A stretch of 64,000 nucleotides of DNA from Pseudomonas sp. Q11 (lineage in GTDB: Bacteria; Pseudomonadota; Gammaproteobacteria; Pseudomonadales; Pseudomonadaceae), in the NCBI RefSeq assembly GCF_024494355.1, contig NZ_JAKNQY010000006.1, forward strand, positions 124,001 through 188,000. The letters are read 5' to 3'. Below the pieces are notes generated by a model. The model did not search any database. It was not told where the DNA came from and saw nothing but the letters and a program-made list of their open reading frames with translations. Numbering within the stretch: the stretch's first letter is position 1; every line of letters begins with the position of its first letter. A program made the translations under genes and the position numbers. Shown here piece after piece: positions 54,644 through 61,670 of this stretch.

Positions 54644-54800
54644 GGGTAAGTCTTTCCTTCCGCCGTAGTTGTGTCAATGCCAAAGCCAGTACTGGCTAAG
54701 TCAATGTTCTTATTAACTAGATAAGGAATATTAATCAGTTGAGGAAAGATCGTCGAAAGTTGCGGCCATCTGTTTTAAAGGTTGTTTTATTTATTGTTGT

Positions 54801-54817
54801 ATGATGACGTATGACAT
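54801..54817. promoter_or_regulatory. Operator-like site 2, kdgD side
   Basis: ATGATGACGTATGACAT lies 42 bases before the kdgD start and matches 13 of 17 bases of the site near the TRAP genes. One half (ATGACAT) is conserved best. The two sites would let one regulator control both divergent units. Confidence 0.5.
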
Positions 54818-54858
54818 CAACTGCTTTTCCAATGACAATCAAAACAGGTGATAAAACA

Positions 54859-55770
54859 ATGACTCCGTCTGAGCTTAAAACCGTCCTTTCCTCGGGGCTG
54901 CTTTCGTTCCCGTTGACTGATTTCGACAGTCGCGGTGAATTCAACGCCGCTGGGTATGCGCGGCGCTTGGAATGGTTGGCGCCGTATGGCACGAGCGCAC
55001 TGTTTGCAGCAGGGGGAACCGGGGAATTCTTTTCCCTGGCGGCCGATGAATACAGCGCAGTCATCAAGACCGCAGTCGATACCTGCGCCAGCAGCGTGCC
55101 AATCCTGGCGGGGGTGGGCGGGTCCACGCGCCAGGCGATTCAATATGCGCAAGAGGCTGAGCGGTTGGGCGCCAAAGGGTTGCTGTTGCTCCCTCATTAC
55201 TTGACCGAGGCGAGCCAGGAGGGTGTGGCTGCCCATGTCGAGGCCGTGTGCAAATCGGTCAAGATCGGCGTCGTTGTCTACAACCGCAACGTGTGCCGCC
55301 TGACCGCTGCGCTTCTGGAACGGTTAGCCGAGCGCTGCCCGAATCTGATCGGCTACAAGGATGGCCTGGGCGATGTTGAATTGATGGTGTCGATCCGTCG
55401 TCGCCTGGGTGATCGACTCTCGTACCTGGGCGGTCTGCCGACGGCCGAGGTCTATGCCGCGGCCTATAAAGCGCTGGGGGTTCCGGTGTACTCGTCGGCG
55501 GTATTTAACTTCGTCCCTAAACTGGCGATGGATTTCTATCACGCGATTGCCAGGGAAGATCACGTGGCCGTTGGCAAAATGATCGACGACTTCTTCCTGC
55601 CCTATCTGGACATCCGTAATCGCAACGCCGGTTACGCGGTCAGTATCGTCAAGGCCGGTGCAAGAATTGTCGGGCATGACGCAGGCCCGGTACGTACGCC
55701 GCTCACCGAGCTGTCTGCAGAAGAATACAGGCTGCTCGCTGCATTGATCGAAAAGCAGGGCGCGCAGTAA
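54859..55770 (+). CDS. kdgD: 5-dehydro-4-deoxyglucarate dehydratase
   Basis: The 303-residue DapA-family enzyme turns 5-keto-4-deoxyglucarate into 2-ketoglutarate semialdehyde with loss of CO2 and water, in glucarate and galactarate use. Signatures: [28 protein letters not shown] with the catalytic Tyr, and [12 protein letters not shown] with the Schiff-base Lys. The close likeness to Pseudomonas KdgD supports the name over other family members. The ATG at 54859 follows AGGTG; earlier ATGs lie within the operator region. A terminator follows. Confidence 0.93.
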   Translation: MTPSELKTVLSSGLLSFPLTDFDSRGEFNAAGYARRLEWLAPYGTSALFAAGGTGEFFSLAADEYSAVIKTAVDTCASSVPILAGVGGSTRQAIQYAQEAERLGAKGLLLLPHYLTEASQEGVAAHVEAVCKSVKIGVVVYNRNVCRLTAALLERLAERCPNLIGYKDGLGDVELMVSIRRRLGDRLSYLGGLPTAEVYAAAYKALGVPVYSSAVFNFVPKLAMDFYHAIAREDHVAVGKMIDDFFLPYLDIRNRNAGYAVSIVKAGARIVGHDAGPVRTPLTELSAEEYRLLAALIEKQGAQ

Positions 55771-55827
55771 CCCCACCATGATTCAAACCACTGAAGACAC
55801 AGTGGTCGGCGAGACAGTGACGCGACG

Positions 55828-55865
55828 CCCTGCAAGAGCAAAGCTCTCGCGGGGTGTTTTGTTTT
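55828..55865 (+). terminator. Rho-independent terminator after kdgD
   Basis: CCCTGCAAGAGC and GCTCTCGCGGGG pair over twelve positions with one mismatch and a GT pair, around an AAA loop, followed by TGTTTTGTTTT. It lies 57 bases after the kdgD stop. Confidence 0.75.
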
Positions 55866-55940
55866 CTGGAGGGCAGCGGACTGTCCGATATTGCGCTCGT
55901 GTTGCTGCGAGGCGACTGCTGATCGAAATACAAGCGTTGC

Positions 55941-57185
55941 TCATCGTCCGAACAACAAGCGCTTTTGCCGCCAAGCCGGTGCGCTGGTGGGAAAAAGCAC
56001 TTCGGTTGCTCGATAGCGGGCGATGCCGCAGGCGGCGGCGATGCGCTGGCGTTGCTGTCCCTGGGCAAGGGCGTGCCGAAAACTGCCTTCGCTGTGCATG
56101 TGTCCCAGCACATAACCGACGCCCGCCTGGAAATCGCCGCCATGGGTCTGCCACCAAGCGGTGATTAGCTGCGGGTCGGGCCAGGGTAGATTTTCGTCGG
56201 GGTCCATCGCCACGTTGGTGTCTTCAGGGTTGTCGTTCGGGCCAGCGTCGAAATCGGGCAGGTCCTGCAATTCCAGGTCAAGTAGCGCCAGGTCAGCGCC
56301 GGTGATCAGGCTGAAGGCTTCACCGGCGACCCGGGCATAGGGCAAGTCGCTCATCTGCTGGATCAACCACGGTATGCAGACTGGATCGCCCAGCAGCCCA
56401 AGGGCCTGGATGCCGATGCGCCGATCCCTGGGATCCTGTACCCACTGGCGTATCCAGGCGATGCTGGACTCACGTTCCTGCCAGGCCAGCAATACGCAGA
56501 GCGCGCGGTACTGGAACTCGCCCGGCTGTTCGGCGAATTGTCGCAATGGCTCCAGGGCTTGCTCGTCGCCCATCTGCGCGGTGGCCCAGTTGGCCCAGAA
56601 ACGCGTAGCTGCATCCTCATGCAGACGATGAACATGAATCGCCGGCAGCAGGTCACGCCGGCGCAGTTCGCCGGCGGTACGGGCGGCACGCGCCAACACG
56701 CTGGGGTCGACGTGGGACAGTTCAGTCAGCAGGGTAGGGCCGGGATCATGGCGATGCATCCCGCAGGCCGCCAGGCCGAGGCGATGAAACAACGGCTCAG
56801 GGGAGGCGAGCATACGTTCGATCCAGGGCGACACACGCTCCCAATCAAGCCACCCCAACGCCATCAGAAAACCGCGCTCCGTTTCTGAGGCGTTTCGCAA
56901 ATGGTCGCTGAGTCGCGACAGCATCTTCGCATCGGCTGCCTCGAAGGCCAGCAACACACTGGCGAACGTCTCGCCGACGGCGTGCGGGCCGAGCTGGGCC
57001 AGCAGGATCTCCAGGCCAGTTAAACCGGCAATGCGCAGGCCATCGAGATGAGCGTCGATGCGCTCGTCCAGTTTACTAAGGTCATCAAGGTCGTAATGGG
57101 GGGCGCGCACGGCGTGATCATGCAGGAGGATGAGGAAGCAAGCTTCTTCGGCATGTTGCTCGATCATTGAGGAGATGGGGACCAT
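55941..57185 (-). CDS. TIGR02270 family HEAT-repeat protein, T6SS associated
   Basis: The 414-residue protein consists mostly of helical HEAT-like repeats (for example RRIGIQALGLLGDPVCIPWLIQQM and the preceding units). It ends with a short tail, ATEVLFPTSAPAWRQKRLLFGR. I associate it with TIGR02270, proteins found with VgrG/effector genes but of unknown role. It follows the probable immunity gene by 15 bases and ends the operon. It could be an accessory, chaperone or second immunity protein. Confidence 0.8.
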   Translation of the reverse strand: MVPISSMIEQHAEEACFLILLHDHAVRAPHYDLDDLSKLDERIDAHLDGLRIAGLTGLEILLAQLGPHAVGETFASVLLAFEAADAKMLSRLSDHLRNASETERGFLMALGWLDWERVSPWIERMLASPEPLFHRLGLAACGMHRHDPGPTLLTELSHVDPSVLARAARTAGELRRRDLLPAIHVHRLHEDAATRFWANWATAQMGDEQALEPLRQFAEQPGEFQYRALCVLLAWQERESSIAWIRQWVQDPRDRRIGIQALGLLGDPVCIPWLIQQMSDLPYARVAGEAFSLITGADLALLDLELQDLPDFDAGPNDNPEDTNVAMDPDENLPWPDPQLITAWWQTHGGDFQAGVGYVLGHMHSEGSFRHALAQGQQRQRIAAACGIARYRATEVLFPTSAPAWRQKRLLFGR

Positions 57186-57200
57186 GACGTCTCTGTCTTG

Positions 57201-58070
57201 TTACGGCACCAGGTTTCCAAAGAAGTAACGCTTACCGACTTCGAAGTGCAGGGGAGAGGCTATGTATCGGTCCAGGATAGCGGCCGCATTCAGCGGTTGA
57301 AACTCGCCATTTTTTCCGTAGAAACTGGAACAGTCGACGCCGGAATACACCTCGAATTTGCGCCTCCAGATGAGAAAATTGCTCCAGTCGATCCATTCAT
57401 CAGTGCCTGAAGGAACCAGGGACTTTCTCATGACCCAGACTTGTTTGTTCATGTCGACGGGCATCCCCCCGGAGATTGAGCAGCGATCGCTGCCATAAGC
57501 GTTCTGCAGTTCGCTAAGTCGTGAATCGACAGCCGCTTTGTATTCGATTTCGTTCAAGCCACTGTCAAAGAACTCGGGCTCGCTTTCGATGGGGTCAAGA
57601 AGATTGGTCAAGTTGGCTTCCACGGCAGCTCGGTCGGCCCGACGCGTAAACGTACGCCATGCCTCAACCATGAAAGGTATCAGCCACAGCACACCAGACC
57701 ACTGGGCTGCCAGGCACGCCTCGATGCGAAGGTAGGTGGGGCCTTCAAGTATGAGCTCGGCAAGGAAATCCAGGTCAGTGTCGAGCCCTGCATCAGCGGT
57801 CAGACCGAGGCAGGCCGATACCAGCGTTGGATCGCAATCGGGGTCCACTATCCATTTGCGCAGTTGGGATACGTGGCTGTAATCGCCATGCTTGGCCTGC
57901 TCCAGAATCGCAGCCAGGGCAATCCACGGGTCATCGCTCATCCAGCCGTCAGGTGACAATACTTCTGCCGGAGCGGGGCCACTGTAGTGATATCCACATC
58001 CCTTCCAATAGAAGCTGTCTTGAAGGAAAGCGGGTCTTTGGGTGTGCTTGTAAATAGAGGCTTTCATCAT
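57201..58070 (-). CDS. Probable immunity protein of the HNH-like effector
   Basis: The 289-residue protein is not recognised from sequence. It has no signal peptide and is acidic, with repeated helical segments (PWIALAAILEQAKHGDYSHV; LDFLAELILEGPTYLRIEAC) as in HEAT-like immunity proteins. The ATGA overlap with the effector gene and its position just after it give the immunity call. Cytoplasmic location fits a nuclease target. Interaction is inference. Confidence 0.6.
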   Translation of the reverse strand: MMKASIYKHTQRPAFLQDSFYWKGCGYHYSGPAPAEVLSPDGWMSDDPWIALAAILEQAKHGDYSHVSQLRKWIVDPDCDPTLVSACLGLTADAGLDTDLDFLAELILEGPTYLRIEACLAAQWSGVLWLIPFMVEAWRTFTRRADRAAVEANLTNLLDPIESEPEFFDSGLNEIEYKAAVDSRLSELQNAYGSDRCSISGGMPVDMNKQVWVMRKSLVPSGTDEWIDWSNFLIWRRKFEVYSGVDCSSFYGKNGEFQPLNAAAILDRYIASPLHFEVGKRYFFGNLVP

Positions 58071-58984
58071 TCGGGCCTTGGAAAACTATTGATGCGTGTC
58101 TCTTGAAGTGCACTCAGCTCTCCTTCGAGCTTCTCACACTTCTTGCCAGTCGGGGCGAGATTCCCTTGCCCGGCCGGACAACCTCCGGCCGCCTTGGGGA
58201 CTCTATGGGCCACTGGCTCTCCCTGACCCACTTCTGTTTTCCAACGCATATAGCCTGGCCGGTTAATCGCCCAATCATTTTCAATGTTGGCTTTCTCTCG
58301 TTTGCTCGTTACGTAGTACTTATTGCATCCGCTCGGTTGCTTTCCGGCAGGTGGCAACAAGTGCCTGCACTTGGGGTTTGCCCGGACTTTGGCGAGGACG
58401 GCTGCGTTCTTGGGATTTTGTGCAGTGCCGTAGAACTCGTCCTCCGTCATGTACGCCCCGTTCGCTTGAGCCTTGGAGTGCGCCGCGCCGCCACAACATT
58501 CACATTTGTGTTTGCCTGGCACCTTGGCGTCTTGTTGCACCGGACTGTATTTGGCGGTGTTGACCATGGGAACGGCCGCATTCGCTGCGGGGCTGGCATG
58601 ATTCGATGTGGTGAGATCGGTATGTCGGTCTACGTTCTGGCCTTCGAAAAGAACATCCATTGACCATGAAACAAAATAGGTCTTGCCGGTGATGACGTGA
58701 GTGATAACGCCGGCACCCTGGCTTCTTGTGGCGGCTTCGTCGCCCAGCGGTGAGCTTTTATAGAAGGAGCGATTTTTTAACATGATCTCCTTGTTTTCAA
58801 TCTTGACGGTCTTGCTGCCTTTCTTCATGTCCTTGGAAAACGAGGTGTCGGGGTAGGGCACCGGGATGGGTCCTCCCGGAGGCGGTGGTGGCGTCAGGCA
58901 GACATCCGGGAATGCTGCGATGACCTTGCCGCCACCCGCTTTGCATGCAATCTCATCGCCGTTTGCATAAACGTCGCAGCTCAT
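58067..58984 (-). CDS. PAAR-like (DUF4150) protein with C-terminal HNH-like nuclease domain
   Basis: In this 305-residue protein, residues 1-~145 fit DUF4150, a PAAR-like domain that caps VgrG: VYANGDEIACKAGGGKVIAAFPDVCLTPPPPPGG and the later FVSWSMDVLFEGQNVDRHTDLT. The rest is a cysteine-rich toxin-like domain. CECC (161-164), Cys206 and Cys220 may bind zinc. AHRVPKAAGGCP with NLAP (His260, Asn275) follows the HNH pattern. It is probably a T6SS DNase effector delivered as a VgrG tip extension. Nuclease activity is inferred from the motif. Confidence 0.78.
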   Translation of the reverse strand: MSCDVYANGDEIACKAGGGKVIAAFPDVCLTPPPPPGGPIPVPYPDTSFSKDMKKGSKTVKIENKEIMLKNRSFYKSSPLGDEAATRSQGAGVITHVITGKTYFVSWSMDVLFEGQNVDRHTDLTTSNHASPAANAAVPMVNTAKYSPVQQDAKVPGKHKCECCGGAAHSKAQANGAYMTEDEFYGTAQNPKNAAVLAKVRANPKCRHLLPPAGKQPSGCNKYYVTSKREKANIENDWAINRPGYMRWKTEVGQGEPVAHRVPKAAGGCPAGQGNLAPTGKKCEKLEGELSALQETRINSFPRPE

Positions 58985-60045
58985 AGAGCCCCCTCGGATC
59001 GACTGAGGTCGCGCACAACGGCGGCGGCGCGTGCGCCGGCCAGGGCACTGCTCAGACAGATCGCGGTGATTCCCGGTGCATAGCCTTTGCGAAACGCCTG
59101 GTCGGCGAGTATCAACTGGACGATTCCGGCAATGGCCCCGGTGTCACCCATGGCCTCTGCCCAATGCCACAGTGGCTGATCCTCTTTTCGAACTGTCCGA
59201 AAAAGTCGGGCCTCCATCAACGCAAGTTCCTTGAACCCGTATTGCTCTCCGGTGACATCGGACAGGCGCAGATCAATTTCATGCAAACCCAGCTTGGCCT
59301 GTGCGAGCGCCGTGCGAGCGGCGTCGGTCAGCCCGCTTGCTCGCAGGGGTTTGTTCGACAACAGAGGTGCCTCCTCTTGCCCAAATCCCAGGCCTGAGAT
59401 TTCCAGGCAGGTGCCAGGTTGCCGATAGGCCTGAATCAAGATGGCCGCGGCCCCTTCGCCAGGAAACAAGCCGTCATTGTGAGTGGCCGTTTTCAGCCGG
59501 CGGTGGTTGTCCAGCCATTGAAGCGTCAAGGCACTGAGCAGCGAGTCAACACCCGCCACCACGCAGGCGGGGACACTTGTTTCCCGCATCAATCGACTGG
59601 CTTCATGAAGGGCATGCATGCCGGCAACATGACCGGAGGGGATGACCTTGGAATGACTTGGATGGAACTGTATGCCCAACTTGGAAGATGCGTCCTGTAT
59701 GACGGCCTGGGCAATTTCCCTGATATTGATTCCGGGACGCTCCGGTTCAGCCAGGCACAGGAGAAACGGCACTTCTTTCCAATCCAGCTTCGGCGCGCTG
59801 TGTATCAGCTCGACCAGTGCATGCATCATGAGCCCGGACATGCGCGACGCTGCCGGGAGAGCCAGGTCAACGGCGGGCACCGTCGCGCCGATGATGGGTT
59901 CGCACGCGTTGTCAAAAAATGGGAGCTCCTGGAGCGCTGAAAGTCCGGCTCGCTTGGCAGCACAGGCGCTAGCAACGCATAGACCCACTGGGCACGCCAT
60001 TCCCATGCTCGTGATGAAGAGGGAGTGCCCCTGCATGGACGTCAT
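58981..60045 (-). CDS. Thiolase/ketosynthase-fold protein lacking catalytic residues
   Basis: The 354-residue protein follows the beta-ketoacyl synthase plan: ITSMGMACPVG at the start, SALTLQWLDN, GLFPGEGAAAILIQ, and AMGDTGAIAGIVQLI at the end. The nucleophile position (normally Cys in ACASG) reads SGHVAG with His139. The first His motif (HGTST) reads DVTGEQ, and the second (TGH) reads MGDTGA. All three catalytic residues seem to be replaced. The ATG complementing 60043-60045 follows AGGAG and overlaps the DUF2169 stop. In this operon it is probably an adaptor or chaperone for effector loading, which is inference. Confidence 0.8.
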   Translation of the reverse strand: MTSMQGHSLFITSMGMACPVGLCVASACAAKRAGLSALQELPFFDNACEPIIGATVPAVDLALPAASRMSGLMMHALVELIHSAPKLDWKEVPFLLCLAEPERPGINIREIAQAVIQDASSKLGIQFHPSHSKVIPSGHVAGMHALHEASRLMRETSVPACVVAGVDSLLSALTLQWLDNHRRLKTATHNDGLFPGEGAAAILIQAYRQPGTCLEISGLGFGQEEAPLLSNKPLRASGLTDAARTALAQAKLGLHEIDLRLSDVTGEQYGFKELALMEARLFRTVRKEDQPLWHWAEAMGDTGAIAGIVQLILADQAFRKGYAPGITAICLSSALAGARAAAVVRDLSRSEGAL

Positions 60046-61184
60046 ATCTCCTCTTCGGCGGGAGGATAAGCTTCCTTTGTCCACGCGATGAGTCGATCCA
60101 ATGACTTGAAGTGTTGCTTTGCGCGCATGCGTTCTTCGTTGGCCTTGGCCTGTTCGAACTGAGCGGCGGTTTGCCCGACGATGACCTTGGCCACCTCCTT
60201 GATGTTGCGCCCGAGCGGTGAGGAGGCTCGCCATGTCAGCGTCAAGCGATTCGCGTCAGGTTCAAGAATGAGGGTGTCGACCACGGCGGCGGCTTCGCGT
60301 GTGCTGTCGTCGTGAAAAACGACAAGCATCGCTAGTTTCAGGTTTTTCGGAAGCCTGAATGCCGAGCGGCCTTTATCGCTCAGATTAAGCAGCGCAACTT
60401 CTTCGCCACCTTGCGGGTAGTCAATTTGCTGATCCTCTGGTGCGCACTGAAAATAACGCAGGTCAAAATCTTCCGGTAGAAATGGAAACTGATGATCAAG
60501 CCACGCCTGATCATAAGTGCCGGCCCATCGGATACGCTGGTGCCAGGCTCGACCGATCGGGCCGAATGCCATTGGCTTGTAATCCCCATCGGGCGTGGTG
60601 ACGGGCCTGTCCAGTTCTTCGGTATTGGGCAGTGGTAGACCATTTATCCGGGCAGTACTTGCACTTGGGTAAAATCCGACCCCAACCGGGTTCCAGGGAT
60701 ACCACTGATGTTTAGTGGCGTCGGCATGTGTTCGATCCACCCCTCCAAAAGCCTGTGCATAGGTCACAGGTATTCTTGTGAAGGGAGCAGGCCTGGTTAT
60801 CGAGTGTGAGAGGGCGCCCTCTACATAGACCCGTTGCCCCACAACCTTGAATGCTTTTACAAGCGTCCCGACTTTCAAGGCTACGTTCAGTTCTGTTGCC
60901 GGCTCTCCATTGGGTGCGTGGCAGTGTCCAATGAGTAGGACATCGCAGCGTGGCTTGTGCAGTGCAAAATCGTTTTCGTATAACGCAGCCGATTCTCCAG
61001 GCTCACCTGGGAACACATCGGCCATGATCAGCGGAACCTGTTGTTCGAGCAGGCGAGGCGCATTTCCAGGGTGATCTGGAATGCCGTAGGTTCCTTTCGC
61101 CACCACGACCAGCCATTCACGGCCCGTTTTATCGGTTGAGGTCGTATAGCCGCCGACGAGGCGGGTCTTGTTTACCAATTCCAT
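60042..61184 (-). CDS. DUF2169 domain protein, T6SS effector adaptor type
   Basis: The 380-residue protein carries the DUF2169 pattern, including YPWNPVGVGFYP and VTYAQAFGGVD, with a basic helical C-terminus. Related proteins occur beside VgrG and PAAR-fused effectors and are thought to help load effectors on the tip. No signal peptide is present. It lies between the DUF6484 and thiolase-fold genes with a 12-base gap and a 4-base overlap. Confidence 0.88.
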   Translation of the reverse strand: MELVNKTRLVGGYTTSTDKTGREWLVVVAKGTYGIPDHPGNAPRLLEQQVPLIMADVFPGEPGESAALYENDFALHKPRCDVLLIGHCHAPNGEPATELNVALKVGTLVKAFKVVGQRVYVEGALSHSITRPAPFTRIPVTYAQAFGGVDRTHADATKHQWYPWNPVGVGFYPSASTARINGLPLPNTEELDRPVTTPDGDYKPMAFGPIGRAWHQRIRWAGTYDQAWLDHQFPFLPEDFDLRYFQCAPEDQQIDYPQGGEEVALLNLSDKGRSAFRLPKNLKLAMLVVFHDDSTREAAAVVDTLILEPDANRLTLTWRASSPLGRNIKEVAKVIVGQTAAQFEQAKANEERMRAKQHFKSLDRLIAWTKEAYPPAEEEI

Positions 61185-61196
61185 GGCGTCACTGCC

Positions 61197-61655
61197 TCAG
61201 TTGATCTGTACCGAGCCACCCTTGATGCGGTTCACTCCGGACGATCGGCTCGAGAGGTAGGCCCCTCGGATCAACACCTTGCCTTCGCGTGTGAGGGTAA
61301 TGCTGGCCTTGCCGCAGCGCAGGACGATTTCCCGTTCTGCGGTGAATTCCAAGCGCTCGCCGTCCAGGTCGGCGACGGCGGGCGTCGTGGTTTGCGGCAG
61401 GCGCTGGATACGACCGATCACCAGCGGCCGGGCGGGATCGCCCGCCTCGAACATCAGCGCGACCTGGGCACCGATGTCCTCGCGACTGAGCGGTGTGGTG
61501 GTCCGCGCGGCGAGCCCCGTGTCATCGGGGCAGCCGGGAAAAGCCACCACTGGGGCGTCGGCGTTGGGCACATCCAGTAGCACACCAATCACGACACCCT
61601 CCACGCGCACGGGCATGGTAGTGGAGGCGGCGGGGAGGCGGTATTCGACGGTCAT
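61197..61655 (-). CDS. DUF6484-like protein of the vgrG cluster
   Basis: The 152-residue protein is mostly beta-strand: EGVVIGVLLDVPNADAPVVAFPG, then EDIGAQVALMFEAGDPARPLVIGRIQ, resembling the OB-fold/gp5-like part of VgrG. The end, SITLTREGKVLIRGAYLSSRSSGVNRIKGGSV, is like the VgrG or PAAR-linked C-terminal region. I associate it with DUF6484. It lies 15 bases after vgrG and may cap or extend the needle. GGAG precedes the ATG. Confidence 0.8.
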   Translation of the reverse strand: MTVEYRLPAASTTMPVRVEGVVIGVLLDVPNADAPVVAFPGCPDDTGLAARTTTPLSREDIGAQVALMFEAGDPARPLVIGRIQRLPQTTTPAVADLDGERLEFTAEREIVLRCGKASITLTREGKVLIRGAYLSSRSSGVNRIKGGSVQIN

Positions 61656-61670
61656 CGCACACGCTCCATG

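Larger units (their letters stand above)
54487..54858. other. Divergent control region of the TRAP operon and kdgD
   Basis: This AT-rich region of 372 bases contains no gene. Besides the two 17-bp sites (listed separately) it holds AT-rich stretches such as TTTTATTATTTGTTATAT (near 54611-54628) and TATTAACTAGATAAGGAATATTAAT (near 54711), which may include the promoters. Confidence 0.5.
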
